Counted from the stretch's first letter, positions 8,027-17,581 are shown. The stretch is DNA of 64,000 nt from Paenibacillus sp. GSMTC-2017 (GCF_016019935.1 NZ_JAECMT010000001.1:620022-684021); one strand, 5' to 3'. Notes: generated by a model not told the origin, from the letters alone. Numbers and translations are program-made.

Positions 8027-9796
8027 ATGGCATTAGACGGTATTGTTGTTCGCGCGATCACCGCTGACCTGCAGCGAAGCATCGGCGCACGTATTCATAA
8101 AATTCATCAACCTACTGAGCACGAGTTAGTGTTCAGCATTCGAGGAGCGGGCGTTTCAAGTAAGTTACTCCTGTCTGCTAACCCTACATATCCACGAGTA
8201 CACTGGACAACGGGAACCTATCTTAATCCACTGGAAGCACCAATGTTTTGTATGCTACTTCGCAAGCACTGTGAAGGTGGAGTCATTGAATCCGTTAAAC
8301 AAGTGGGCCGGGAACGGGTTATTCATATCGATATTAGACATAGAGATGAGCTTGGTGATTCTTCGAGCAAAAGAATAATCATTGAAATAATGGGCAGACA
8401 TAGCAACGTTATTCTCGTCGATCCATCAACAGGAATGATTTATGACGGGATTCATCATGTTACTCCATCAATAAGCAGCTATCGGATTGTTTTGCCGGGG
8501 AGTACTTATACTGGTCCACCTGACCAAGAGAAAGTAGATCCGTTGAGCGTAAATGATGTAGAACAATTCAAGTCCTATTTATCTAAACCAAATGAGGAAG
8601 AGCCTATCCCGCCATACAAAGCACTAGTTGACGCTTTTAGCGGGTTTAGTCCACTCCTTGCAAAAGAACTCGTTCATCGTGCTCAAGTTGCTGTTCCTTC
8701 TTCAAGCTTGGAAAGTAATGTGGTCGATATGGAGTCATTATGGAGCAGCTTCCATTCGCTAATGCAGGATGCTGCAGCGGACAAGTTCCAGCCTGTCATA
8801 GTGACCGATAATGTAACTGGAAAAGCAAGTTTCTCCATTACACCGCTCACCCATTTGACTGGAGATACGAGTGAGTTCGCTACCATTAGTGATTGCTTAG
8901 AAGCTTATTTCGGTGATAAAGCAGAGAGAGACACTGTTAAGCAACGTGCAGCTGATCTGATACGTTTCGTTCAGAATGAAAAAGCTAAAAACATTTTGAA
9001 AAACAAAAAGTTGGAAGAAACGCTACATGAAGCAAGGGATGCTGAAAAGTACAGAGTGATTGGTGAGCTACTGACGGCTTATATGCATCAAATAAATCGT
9101 GGAGATACTTCTATTGAATTAATCAACTTTTATGATGAGGATCAAGCAACCATTAAGATTCAATTAGATCCGCAGCTTAGTCCATCTGATAATGCACAGC
9201 GATATTTCCGTAAATATACAAAGCATAGAAACAGTCTTGTTATTGTTGCCGAGCAAATGGAGCTTGCAAAAGGAGAAATTCAATATTTCGAATCGTTGCT
9301 GCAACAGTTAGATAAAGCAGCGTTAACTGATATTGAGGAAATTCGCGAGGAGCTTGTTGGGCAAGGATATATGAAAGAGCGAAGCAAACGAGGGCCGAAA
9401 CGCAAGAAATTGCTTAAGCCTGCTTTACTTTGCTACACATCTTCTGAGAATGTGCAAATCTTTGTAGGGAAAAACAATACACAGAACGAATACTTAACTA
9501 ACCGCCTTGCTGCACCAAATGATACGTGGCTCCATACAAAAGATATTCCGGGCTCTCATGTTGTCATCCGTGGCGGAGATTTCGGAAATGCAACCTTAGA
9601 AGAAGCTTCTATGCTTGCAGCACATTATAGTCAAGCAAGATCTTCAAGTATGGTGCCAGTGGATTATACGTATATCAGGCATGTTCGCAAACCGAGCGGC
9701 GCTAAACCTGGCTATGTCATTTATGACAATCAGAAAACGTTATTTATTACTCCTGATGAGGAACGCTTAAAGGCACTTCCTTCGGAAATCAAATAA
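8027..9796 (+). CDS. rqcH: Ribosome quality control protein RqcH (NFACT family, YloA/FbpA)
   Basis: RqcH binds obstructed 50S subunits carrying a peptidyl-tRNA and adds C-terminal alanine tails that mark the chain for degradation. Older literature calls the family fibronectin-binding (FbpA). The 589-residue protein has the NFACT-N domain (MALDGIVVRA, MGRHSNVILVD), a central helical/coiled-coil arm (about 320-470), and the C-terminal NFACT-R domain (NTQNEYLTNRLAAPNDTWLHTKDIPGSHVVI). The well-known Asp-Arg pair near residue 97 is Glu-Arg here (GRERV). I chose the ATG at 8027, after AGAGAGG, over a longer reading. It is divergent from yloB. Confidence 0.93.
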   Translation: MALDGIVVRAITADLQRSIGARIHKIHQPTEHELVFSIRGAGVSSKLLLSANPTYPRVHWTTGTYLNPLEAPMFCMLLRKHCEGGVIESVKQVGRERVIHIDIRHRDELGDSSSKRIIIEIMGRHSNVILVDPSTGMIYDGIHHVTPSISSYRIVLPGSTYTGPPDQEKVDPLSVNDVEQFKSYLSKPNEEEPIPPYKALVDAFSGFSPLLAKELVHRAQVAVPSSSLESNVVDMESLWSSFHSLMQDAAADKFQPVIVTDNVTGKASFSITPLTHLTGDTSEFATISDCLEAYFGDKAERDTVKQRAADLIRFVQNEKAKNILKNKKLEETLHEARDAEKYRVIGELLTAYMHQINRGDTSIELINFYDEDQATIKIQLDPQLSPSDNAQRYFRKYTKHRNSLVIVAEQMELAKGEIQYFESLLQQLDKAALTDIEEIREELVGQGYMKERSKRGPKRKKLLKPALLCYTSSENVQIFVGKNNTQNEYLTNRLAAPNDTWLHTKDIPGSHVVIRGGDFGNATLEEASMLAAHYSQARSSSMVPVDYTYIRHVRKPSGAKPGYVIYDNQKTLFITPDEERLKALPSEIK

Positions 9797-9821
9797 ATAG
9801 TAGATGGTTTTCTAACAACAG

Positions 9822-9874
9822 AAACAGCGGCAGCCATGGACGTAAAAACAAGTCCTGAACTGCCGCTGTTTTAT
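9822..9874 (+). terminator. rqcH terminator
   Basis: A 12-bp perfect inverted repeat (AAACAGCGGCAG at 9822-9833, CTGCCGCTGTTT at 9860-9871) lies 25 nt past the rqcH stop and ends in a TTTTATT tail on the plus strand. It may also act on the opposing 9883 gene. Confidence 0.85.
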
Positions 9875-9882
9875 TGAACCAG

Positions 9883-10317
9883 TTACTCTCTAAAAAATGT
9901 TTCATCCGTAATTTGTAAAAGCTTATCCGTCGCTTCTTTACTCGCAGGATCAGTTACTAATACAGTAAATATTTCCATTAATTGCTCTGCACGAGATAGG
10001 ACTTTATCTTTTGACCTATCCTCTCTCAAAGAAATATAGAGATTATGCAGGCTAATACCTAAGTCACCATTCTTTTCCTCGTAGGAAGTTAATTCACTAA
10101 TAGAAGCCACATTAGAAACGTTCGATAAGACAGATCGATAAGTGTAATCATTCATCACCATGCCAAAACTATCGCGGACACTACTTAATTCACCCTTAAA
10201 TTTAGCATCAATTGCGTTTTGTAAGTTTCTAGCCTCGGTATTGTCGTCAACGTAGATAAATCTTAAAATGATGAAGCCAAGAACAAGAAACAAGCTTAAG
10301 TAAACCCATTTCTTCAA
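9883..10317 (-). CDS. Membrane-anchored protein of unknown function
   Basis: This 144-residue protein has one N-terminal hydrophobic segment (residues 4-22) that serves as a signal anchor. It is followed by a mostly helical, charged extracellular region with no recognisable motif. The start is TTG, with AGGGG about 9 nt upstream. It lies 14 bp downstream of the PHP phosphoesterase on the same strand, so the two are probably one transcript with the LysR gene. I do not recognise a family. Confidence 0.6.
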   Translation of the reverse strand: MKKWVYLSLFLVLGFIILRFIYVDDNTEARNLQNAIDAKFKGELSSVRDSFGMVMNDYTYRSVLSNVSNVASISELTSYEEKNGDLGISLHNLYISLREDRSKDKVLSRAEQLMEIFTVLVTDPASKEATDKLLQITDETFFRE

Positions 10318-10331
10318 CCTGCAACACCCCT

Positions 10332-11207
10332 TTAACGATCTTTCTCCATTTGCAGCTGTTCAATAACCGAATATGCCACGTTTTTACTCCCAATTGCACC
10401 GTGATAGCTTTGTCCCGATCTCATCCCATGGAAATCTGATCCACCAGTTTCAATAAGTTTATATCGCTTCGCAAACAAGCTGTATTTCTCTTCTTCTTCC
10501 ATACTATGATCGGAGTGGAATACTTCAATTCCATGAGCCCCGCCTCTGATGATATCCTCCACAAGAGCATCATTCTTGTATAGTCCAGGATGCGCAATGA
10601 CGCACACTCCTCCAGCTTCTCGTATCCACTGGATCGCCTCAAGAGGATGTACTCTTGGAACTTCTACGTAAGCAGCTGCTCCTGAAGCTAGAAATCGTTC
10701 GAATGCTTCATTCATACTTTCAACGATACCTTTACTTATTAACAATTCTGCAATATGAGGACGACCGATGCTGAACTTAGAATCGCTAGAAGCATTTTCT
10801 TTTTGCCGATTAAGTGCTACTGCTATAAGTTCATCCATTGTAATAGAAATGCCCATCGATTGAAGCTTCTGAACGATCAATTCATTTCTACGCTCTCTTG
10901 TATTACCTAACTGCGCCAATCGATCTTGCCACTGAACATCCTCGTTATTTGTATAATAAGCCAATAAATGAATGTCATTTTGATCTGCAACTGTACTAAG
11001 CTCAACACCTGGAACGACCGTAATCCCAATGCGTTCGCCTTCAGCCACAGCTTCAGAAACACCTGCCACTGTATCATGGTCTGTAATTGCTACAGCCCCT
11101 AGTCCTGCTGCTTTCGCCATTTGTACAACTACTGTAGGTGCATGAATTCCATCCGATGCTGTTGTATGTGTATGAAGGTCGACTTTATCACCTTTAATTA
11201 AAGCCAT
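10332..11207 (-). CDS. PHP-domain metal-dependent phosphoesterase (TrpH/YciV type)
   Basis: This 291-residue PHP-family enzyme shows the metal-binding motifs in order: DLHTHTTASDG, AITDHDTVAG, PGVELS, IAHPG and GGSDFHG. Relatives are 3',5'-nucleoside bisphosphate phosphatases or 5'-to-3' exoribonucleases (RNase AM) that act on short RNA or pAp. The exact substrate cannot be read from sequence. Its start overlaps the end of the LysR regulator gene by 10 bp, so translation is probably coupled. A conserved hypothetical gene follows 14 bp downstream. Confidence 0.85.
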   Translation of the reverse strand: MALIKGDKVDLHTHTTASDGIHAPTVVVQMAKAAGLGAVAITDHDTVAGVSEAVAEGERIGITVVPGVELSTVADQNDIHLLAYYTNNEDVQWQDRLAQLGNTRERRNELIVQKLQSMGISITMDELIAVALNRQKENASSDSKFSIGRPHIAELLISKGIVESMNEAFERFLASGAAAYVEVPRVHPLEAIQWIREAGGVCVIAHPGLYKNDALVEDIIRGGAHGIEVFHSDHSMEEEEKYSLFAKRYKLIETGGSDFHGMRSGQSYHGAIGSKNVAYSVIEQLQMEKDR

Positions 11208-12112
11208 TGTTTTAAATCTCTTTCCCGTAGAAAGGTTAAAAACGTCACAGCTGAAATTGGAAGTAATGCCGACTTTAGATAGATTGAATAAAACTGGCGC
11301 TGAAACTTTATATCTGGTATTTTTACAATTTTAATAAGTCCAAGAGCAACTTCATGCTTAACAGAGGAAGTCGATAGGAATGAAATGCCAAGCCCTGCTT
11401 CAACTGCGGACTTAACTGCACCTGTACTGCCAAGCTCCATAACAATCTTCATCTTCGAAGGATCAATTTTTTTCTTGGCGAGTTGTTCTTCCATTACTAA
11501 TCTTGTTCCAGACCCCTGTTCACGCAATACGAAGGAATGTTCCATTACTTCGTTGATTGAAACAGATGCCCGTTCCGCTAATGGATGGTTACTAGGGACT
11601 ACAAGTTTTAGTTCGTCACTCATAACAGCTTCCATATGCATATCCGGGTGGTTGACTGGCGCTTCAATTAATCCAAAATTTAGTTGATGATTTAATATTT
11701 CTTCCATTATTTGTGCTGTATTCATGACTTTCATACTAATAGAAATATGGGGGTACTCTTGTCCAAAAGGGCCTAATAAACGAGGCAATATATATTCACC
11801 AATCGTAAGACTAGAGCCGAGTTGAAGTCTTCCCTTAAGTTGCTTTGTGAAAGTGGACATTGTTTGATCCGTGTCACGTATTAAATCGATGCTACTTTTG
11901 GCAAATGGCATTAAAGCACGCCCCGCATCAGTAAGCTCTATTCGTTTTGTAGAGCGTTGCAATAGTTTCGTTCCGAAATAATCTTCCAATGATTGTACTT
12001 GCATCGTCACTGCAGGTTGAGTCATATGAAGGGATTGGGCTGCTGCCGAAAAGCTGCCACGTTCTGCAACCATATAAAAAATATGTAATTGATGAAAGTT
12101 AAGTGCCATCAT
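11198..12112 (-). CDS. LysR-family transcriptional regulator
   Basis: A 304-residue regulator with a winged helix-turn-helix at residues 5-63 (FHQLHIFYMVAERGSFSAAAQSLHMTQPAVTMQVQSLE, shown in part as SFSAAAQSLHMTQPAV) and a LysR substrate-binding domain to the C-terminus. The effector pocket segment LGSTGAVKSAVEAGLGISFL resembles CysL-like members that sense oxyanions or reduced sulfur, but the effector is not assignable. The ATG follows AAAGGA at 7 nt. It overlaps the PHP gene, which suggests it is co-transcribed with it and may regulate its own operon. Confidence 0.85.
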   Translation of the reverse strand: MMALNFHQLHIFYMVAERGSFSAAAQSLHMTQPAVTMQVQSLEDYFGTKLLQRSTKRIELTDAGRALMPFAKSSIDLIRDTDQTMSTFTKQLKGRLQLGSSLTIGEYILPRLLGPFGQEYPHISISMKVMNTAQIMEEILNHQLNFGLIEAPVNHPDMHMEAVMSDELKLVVPSNHPLAERASVSINEVMEHSFVLREQGSGTRLVMEEQLAKKKIDPSKMKIVMELGSTGAVKSAVEAGLGISFLSTSSVKHEVALGLIKIVKIPDIKFQRQFYSIYLKSALLPISAVTFLTFLRERDLKQWL

Positions 12113-12233
12113 GTATCCGTCCTTTCTTTGACACTATTATACTACAAAAAAATAAAAAAACGCATGATCATCATATGACCATACGCTACATCTAATATTT
12201 GTATTATATTAATCTTTTCCTAATATAATCTTT

Positions 12234-12671
12234 TTATTTACGTTTTCTACTATTTTTTACTAACGTCATTCTTCTTGAATGTCTTAACCAAGAGTAATAA
12301 GACTTTAGATCTCTTAACTCTATCGTTTCCGACATTCGACCTAGAAACGTTACTACAATCATCTTATGCAATGGATTTCCTAGTAAATCCATTTCAGTTA
12401 ATGATTCGGTGAACTCTGCCACAAACACAAGATCTTCATCAATTAAATAAACATCCTGTTCGTTACGATAGTACGGTTCGATACGATCTTTCTTCAAACA
12501 TTCCCAAATGTACTCTGCAATGTCTTCAAAACCGGTCTTCTCGCTTTCGATTCGGTCAAGCCAGCGACTTTTGGCATGGTTCGTAATGATGACATCAACC
12601 ACTTTTTTATCACCAAGATCGATATAAAACGACTCATATGTACTCCATCTTCTCGTCATTTTATCCTTCAT
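12234..12671 (-). CDS. Hypothetical protein
   Basis: A 145-residue soluble protein that I do not recognise. It contains ITNHAKSRWLDRIESE, which recalls the start of BrnT- or RelE-like folds only faintly, then alternating beta and helical stretches, and a very basic C-terminus (SRRMTLVKNSRKRK). The ATG at 12671 was chosen because a GGAGGAGTAGG stretch lies just upstream; a TTG seven codons earlier also reads. It is flanked by the LysR gene and the ylbG unit on the same strand, with gaps of more than 100 bp on both sides, so it is probably its own transcript. Confidence 0.55.
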   Translation of the reverse strand: MKDKMTRRWSTYESFYIDLGDKKVVDVIITNHAKSRWLDRIESEKTGFEDIAEYIWECLKKDRIEPYYRNEQDVYLIDEDLVFVAEFTESLTEMDLLGNPLHKMIVVTFLGRMSETIELRDLKSYYSWLRHSRRMTLVKNSRKRK

Positions 12672-12802
12672 TTCGCAACCTACTCCTCCCAAAGAACCAG
12701 GGCTTTTATCCTATTAATTAATTCCATTCTACCATGAATATCCGATATTTCAACAATAAATTAAAGACAGGCCATTTCTGTATAAATATGTTAATGAGAA
12801 CA

Positions 12803-12850
12803 AAAAAATAACGCTTCTCGGCACATTTCGTGCACCAAGAAGCGTTATTT
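12803..12850 (-). terminator. ylbG terminator
   Basis: A 13-bp perfect inverted repeat (AAATAACGCTTCT at 12806-12818 and AGAAGCGTTATTT at 12838-12850) is followed on the minus strand by a T-run. It lies just after the ylbG stop at 12866 and ends the ylbF-ylbG unit. Confidence 0.9.
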
Positions 12851-12865
12851 GTTAATCTTTATGTG

Positions 12866-13129
12866 TTATACACTATAAAATCTCGTTTTATCTTCGCTAT
12901 CCTTGCTATACTCCGTCTTAATCTCCGTACGATAAGAACGTTCTACCTTACGCACATACGATTGCCGGTTCATCTGCTTGAGCGAATCTTCCACACGTTC
13001 AGCATTCATATACAAAACAACATAATGCAACTTTTTGGACATATAATGAACGGTTCCGAACCTTTCCAATGCCCTCGCTGCTTTCAAGTCGCTAACCCAC
13101 ACTATAAAACCTGTTCGATCCGGCAACAT
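12866..13129 (-). CDS. ylbG: YlbG family protein (DUF2129)
   Basis: An 87-residue conserved Firmicutes protein recognised by RTGFIVWVSDLKAARALERFG, HYMSKKLHYVVLYMNA and the C-terminal VRKVERSYRTEIKTEY block. Function is unknown. It is almost always found next to ylbF. The ATG has a GGAGGAGGAG Shine-Dalgarno. It lies 48 bp downstream of ylbF/ricF and ends before a strong terminator, so it is probably co-transcribed with ricF. Confidence 0.9.
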   Translation of the reverse strand: MLPDRTGFIVWVSDLKAARALERFGTVHYMSKKLHYVVLYMNAERVEDSLKQMNRQSYVRKVERSYRTEIKTEYSKDSEDKTRFYSV

Positions 13130-13177
13130 ATGCCCGCTCCTCCTCCAACAATTCCGGTGATTACTACGCTATAAAAA

Positions 13178-13669
13178 CTATCCGCAGCCGCCGCTTCCAC
13201 ATCCGCATGAGCCGCCACTTCCGCAGCCACCACCAGAACCCTTCTCATTGCTAGGCACTTTGATGTTTTCAGACACAGATTCTGCGATCATACGAGATAC
13301 TTCATAAAGCATCTCATCGACAACCTGCTCCGATTCTTTAAATCGTGTGACACATTCTAACTCAGCCATCTGCTTCTCAATGAGCTTCACTTTATCTTTC
13401 GCTTCATTGTAACTCGGATGGAAACGTCCGAATCGTTGACATTCCTCAAACAATTCCTTCGCTTTGGAAAATTGTCTCTGAAGAGATTTCACTTCTTCAT
13501 TCTGAGATACTTCCGACTTCCAATATAAATATTCGGCCACTTCGGCAGAATCATTAATCCAATCTCCAATTTCATATGCAGACAAAAGCAGCGATGCCAT
13601 ATCGATCGTAGAGCCATCGCCATGTGCTTGCAAGGTTGAAGCAGTCGTCCATTGTTCGGCAACAGCCAT
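13178..13669 (-). CDS. ricF: RicF/YlbF, Y-complex subunit with cysteine-rich tail
   Basis: A 163-residue YlbF/YmcA-superfamily helical protein. In B. subtilis RicF forms a complex with RicA (YmcA) and RicT (YaaT) that carries [4Fe-4S] clusters and is needed for RNase Y-dependent mRNA maturation, sporulation, competence and biofilm formation. The helical core (about residues 25-130) holds the ELFEECQRFGRFHPSYNEAKDKV block. The C-terminus is a glycine-rich tail with four cysteines (residues about 145-163), which fits the cluster-binding tails known in this complex. ricA and ricT are not in the window. Confidence 0.88.
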   Translation of the reverse strand: MAVAEQWTTASTLQAHGDGSTIDMASLLLSAYEIGDWINDSAEVAEYLYWKSEVSQNEEVKSLQRQFSKAKELFEECQRFGRFHPSYNEAKDKVKLIEKQMAELECVTRFKESEQVVDEMLYEVSRMIAESVSENIKVPSNEKGSGGGCGSGGSCGCGSGGCG

Positions 13670-13742
13670 TGACCCACCTCATTTCTATTCGCTGATATTA
13701 CATTATCACATCATAGACATTTAGCCAATAGATAGAAGATGC

Positions 13743-15755
13743 TTACATTGTGTGACTACCCGGAATAAGTAATCTCATTTCTTCCCACATATCCGGAGTT
13801 AGTCGACTAAACTCCCCAACATCATTAGATATAAGTTTGCCCGTTACTGCCCACTCATCACCCCTCTTCTCCATTTGTTCAGGAACAAACGTATGAAGGT
13901 TCCCCGCGAGTTTTAATTGCACAGCCGTCTGTAGCATAACCGCTTGCTGGATTAACTCCTTGCGCGTCGAGGTATGGTAACTTCGCAATTGTTGCCACCA
14001 AGCAGCAGGCAATTGTTCAATACCTGGGAGAAGAATGACTTCTTCCCTCCTTGTAATATTGTCCAATTCATAATGACTTAGTGTGAAGGAGTCATATAAA
14101 AATGTTCCCATTTCCCTCTTTCCAGCAGTTATGATCTTATCAGACTGAATCACTACATGTTGATCCGTTACATCTATCGCATGGGCAGCGATGCGTTCAT
14201 CCGCTCTTTGAATCCCTTTGCGTGGCGGGTAACCTGCCTTTTGTAAGTAACGACGGATATGATCCCTTTTACTAGCTTCGATGATGTAATCAAACTCACC
14301 AAGTCGCTGAATCAGATGGGGGGCTACTTCCTGAAGTAATGTAGCAGTCTCAGCCATTTCAACAGAATCACACCGCAGTAACGTAACTTCCGCAAATGTA
14401 AATCGACCAGCCCTTCTTGTCCATTCCTCTAGCATAGACAATACTGAACTAGGTAATTGTTCATCTCCTGATGCAGCTTTTAAGAAACTAGCGATTGAAT
14501 CTCTAGTTCTGCTATGTTCAATTGCTGTTGCAACACTTTGCGGAGTTAGCTGGTAGAGCACTGCTTCTTCTCCGTTCATTCGTTCACAAATTAGTTCTAA
14601 CTCAAAGCGGATATCAAAACGAGATCCAGGACCTATAATGATCTCACCGTTTGGTTGTACAATAAGTTCCTCGCTATTGTGTGATTGAAACACTTTCCAA
14701 CAAAAAACACGATAGCTTTCTCCATTCTCAACACATTGTGCTAACTCTATCCACCCGAGTTCATGAAATAAAGAAAGCCAACGCTCTGTCCAACCTACTG
14801 AAGACTGCATTTGTTGATCCTTCGAAACGGAAGTCTCTACTAATCGATTACACCAGTTTTCAATATCTGTTACTTTAAACCACTGCCCCCGCTGCAAGCT
14901 CATTATTGCAATTGCAACACTAGCATCCCTACCTGCATACTTAAACAAAAAGCCACACAACCAATCCAGCAATTGCGACTCTCTGAGTTCCTCTGTTGTC
15001 TGAAACCAACAGTTCAAGTTAACCATATCTAGTAGGAGCGTATTTTCTTTACGATATAGAAATCCTTGTGTTTGTCCCGCTTCCAGCACTAATGCAACTA
15101 TCAATGGATAGGTCTCACTATGCGCCCAATTCAAACCAAAAGCTCGGAATGGTACTTCGTTTATACCAATTTGCTCGACCAATTTGGATATTGTCTTCTT
15201 TGAAAGTACACCTTTGGATGTAAAGTTCCTATCCCATTTCATTAGTGTTGCTAATGCATAAAGTAACTTTCTCCCGAATGATTCCTTGTTGCCGACAAAC
15301 TGTCCACTCTCATCCGAAATTGCCATCAGGTTCGATGATGAAACATTGTGTAGTGTACATGGAAACAATATTCGGAACCAGATTTGATAACATTGTTGCA
15401 CTATAAAAATAACTTTTTCTCCCCATGTTTTCCGAACAGCTAAAAGCAAGCCTGCTTCCTCCAATTGCCGCACACCTAAACGGATTTCTGCACCCGACAA
15501 CAGCGAATGAACTCGGAGCTTTGCCAATAGCCTGTCTTCTTCAACTGGAACAGGCCCAAAAATTAGCAGAACTCGCTTTAACACTTCAAGTGCATGTGAC
15601 GTCATAAGAAGAGAAGCTTCCTGAATCGCTTTATGATCCACTATCGCTTCTTGCCATGATAAACCTCTCTGGGTAGCATTTTTCCAAATTGGATTTTTCT
15701 CATACATTTTGGCTTGCTCAGGAGATAATTTATGTATGACTTCACTTATATTCAC
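13743..15755 (-). CDS. XPB-partner protein with helicase-associated (PF13625-like) domain
   Basis: A 670-residue protein with no ATPase motifs. Residues about 360-530 resemble the helicase XPB/Ssl2 N-terminal-type domain (PF13625): LIVQPNGEIIIGPGS, YQLTPQSVATAIEHSR, a LEEWTRRAGRF segment, an LLRCDS turn and IRRYLQKAGYPPRKG. Mycobacterial XPB genes have a neighbour of this kind, as I recall. The N-terminal third looks like winged-helix repeats. The start is GTG and overlaps the XPB stop by 4 bp (GTGA), so the two proteins are made in step, probably as partners in DNA repair or processing. The specific role is inference. Confidence 0.75.
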   Translation of the reverse strand: MNISEVIHKLSPEQAKMYEKNPIWKNATQRGLSWQEAIVDHKAIQEASLLMTSHALEVLKRVLLIFGPVPVEEDRLLAKLRVHSLLSGAEIRLGVRQLEEAGLLLAVRKTWGEKVIFIVQQCYQIWFRILFPCTLHNVSSSNLMAISDESGQFVGNKESFGRKLLYALATLMKWDRNFTSKGVLSKKTISKLVEQIGINEVPFRAFGLNWAHSETYPLIVALVLEAGQTQGFLYRKENTLLLDMVNLNCWFQTTEELRESQLLDWLCGFLFKYAGRDASVAIAIMSLQRGQWFKVTDIENWCNRLVETSVSKDQQMQSSVGWTERWLSLFHELGWIELAQCVENGESYRVFCWKVFQSHNSEELIVQPNGEIIIGPGSRFDIRFELELICERMNGEEAVLYQLTPQSVATAIEHSRTRDSIASFLKAASGDEQLPSSVLSMLEEWTRRAGRFTFAEVTLLRCDSVEMAETATLLQEVAPHLIQRLGEFDYIIEASKRDHIRRYLQKAGYPPRKGIQRADERIAAHAIDVTDQHVVIQSDKIITAGKREMGTFLYDSFTLSHYELDNITRREEVILLPGIEQLPAAWWQQLRSYHTSTRKELIQQAVMLQTAVQLKLAGNLHTFVPEQMEKRGDEWAVTGKLISNDVGEFSRLTPDMWEEMRLLIPGSHTM

Positions 15756-17464
15756 CTTAAAACAACCTCCTCATCTTCTAAGCTGCGATCTTCTTGAAGA
15801 TCATTCGCTTTGAAATGATCATAGGAGTACCCTTGTTCTATCATAAATAGTTGGCGCTTTAGCGCAAACTCGGTTTCTTTTGTTTCGTCTGTTACAAGAG
15901 TGTAAAACCATGCCTGATTTCCCCCTGACTTAGGTCTAAGAAGTCGTCCAATTCGTTGCGCTTCCTCTTGCCTTGAACCGAAACTGCCAGACAGTTGTAT
16001 GGCAACTGCGGCATCGGGTAAATCGACAGCCAAGTTCGCCACTTTGGATACAACTAACACTTTTATTTCTCCGGATTTAAACTGCGCATAAAGACGTTTC
16101 CTCTCCTCTTGAGGCACCTCACCTGTCAGTAATGGCGCATTTAATTGGCAGGCAACTTCGTACAATTGCTGCAAATATTGACCTATAATTAAAGTAGGTT
16201 TTCCTTCATGCTTACTGAGTAGCCTACGTACTACGTTTATTTTGTTTGGATTCTCTGATGCAATTCTGAGCTTGGATCTTGCAGTTGCCTCTTTATAACT
16301 TTGTTCTTGTGAAGTCGATAGAGCAACTCTTATTTCTGTACACCTAACTGATGAGATGAACGCACCTTCTTCTGCCTTTTTCCATTCCATATCGTAATTT
16401 TTAGGACCTATTAATGAAAAAACATCTTCCGCGCATCCATCTTCCCGAACGAGAGTTGCTGTTAATCCGAGTCGTCTAGTTGCTTGAATGGAAGCGGTCA
16501 TTCGGAAAACGGGAGCAGGCAGAAGATGTACTTCATCATAAATAATAAGACCCCAATCTCTCTCCGTAAAAAGCCCCATATGTTTGTATTCCATTTCCTT
16601 CGTTCTGCGATGAGTAAGTAGTTGGTAGGTTGCTATTGTAACTGGACGAACAACTTTCTGCTTCCCGTTATGTAACGCTACATCCGATTCGGTTAAAGTC
16701 GTTTTATCCAATATTTCTTCTCTCCATTGCTCAGCAGACGTCACACTTGAAGTTAAGATCAATGTCGCAGATCCCAGTCTAGCGAGTGCAGCAATTCCAA
16801 CGATTGTTTTACCTGTTCCACATGGCAGAACAACGACACCACTCCCCCCAAGAATACTGCCATCTTTGACAAAATGGTCAACAGCTTGCTTCTGGTATTG
16901 TCTAAGCGAAAAGGGCTGACCCTTCTTCGTCACATCTCTCAATTCAACTGATAGGACTTCGCCAGTATGATAACCAGCCAAATCGATAACTGGATAACCT
17001 AGCCGCCCAAGTTCTTGTTTCAGCAATCCTCTGTACTCTGCTTTTATTTCCCACTCGTCCTCCCCCCTTAGCTCCCCAATCCATTCATTAAGTGAACCGT
17101 GACTACTTAATTGAAGAAATATTTCTCGTTCACCTTTCAGAATCAGCTTATTACCTTCAGTGACGAGCGTTAATTTCCCATATCTATTTGACCAAGCATA
17201 AAGTTTAGCTTCCACTTGCATTGGAACCCCATACCTCGCATATTCCTTTAATTGCTCTACAATTTTTTTGCATGTATAGCCCATACTCAGTGCATTCCAT
17301 AATGAAATCGGAGTAATACGATACATATGTATAGCTCCAGTCCGCTTAATGGTTTCCGCAAACGTTTTAAGTATAGGGTGAACAAATTGCGACTCCGGTA
17401 GCCTTTCATCAAGCAGAATCGTTAAATCAGACTGTACTATTATTGCTTTATTTTGTTGTATCAT
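15752..17464 (-). CDS. XPB/Rad25-family DNA helicase
   Basis: A 570-residue SF2 DNA helicase. Visible motifs are the N-terminal damage-recognition-like region (about 10-75), a Q-motif stretch LRQYQKQAVDHF, Walker A CGTGKT (about 215-220), DEVH (about 310-313), GLTATLVREDG which includes the RED motif typical of XPB, and motif VI QRIGRLLRP. Eukaryotic and archaeal XPB open DNA in repair and transcription; bacterial XPB is found in only some lineages and its role is poorly defined. The ATG at 17464 follows GGAGG at 10 nt; a longer start is possible. It is first in a coupled two-gene unit. Confidence 0.9.
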   Translation of the reverse strand: MIQQNKAIIVQSDLTILLDERLPESQFVHPILKTFAETIKRTGAIHMYRITPISLWNALSMGYTCKKIVEQLKEYARYGVPMQVEAKLYAWSNRYGKLTLVTEGNKLILKGEREIFLQLSSHGSLNEWIGELRGEDEWEIKAEYRGLLKQELGRLGYPVIDLAGYHTGEVLSVELRDVTKKGQPFSLRQYQKQAVDHFVKDGSILGGSGVVVLPCGTGKTIVGIAALARLGSATLILTSSVTSAEQWREEILDKTTLTESDVALHNGKQKVVRPVTIATYQLLTHRRTKEMEYKHMGLFTERDWGLIIYDEVHLLPAPVFRMTASIQATRRLGLTATLVREDGCAEDVFSLIGPKNYDMEWKKAEEGAFISSVRCTEIRVALSTSQEQSYKEATARSKLRIASENPNKINVVRRLLSKHEGKPTLIIGQYLQQLYEVACQLNAPLLTGEVPQEERKRLYAQFKSGEIKVLVVSKVANLAVDLPDAAVAIQLSGSFGSRQEEAQRIGRLLRPKSGGNQAWFYTLVTDETKETEFALKRQLFMIEQGYSYDHFKANDLQEDRSLEDEEVVLR

Positions 17465-17572
17465 TGTGCAAAAACCTCCGTAAATAACATTCCTCATTAT
17501 TCAGTATGAAAGCTTTTTTATGATTTTATCCCCTTATTGACACACTCTATTTCGATTATTAGGTGTAACTTG

Positions 17573-17581
17573 TGGTATAGT
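17573..17581 (+). promoter_or_regulatory. Candidate extended -10 promoter for the nuclease gene
   Basis: TGGTATAGT fits an extended -10 (TGn plus TATAGT at 17576-17581) about 50 bp upstream of the nuclease start. No convincing -35 is seen. Confidence 0.4.
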
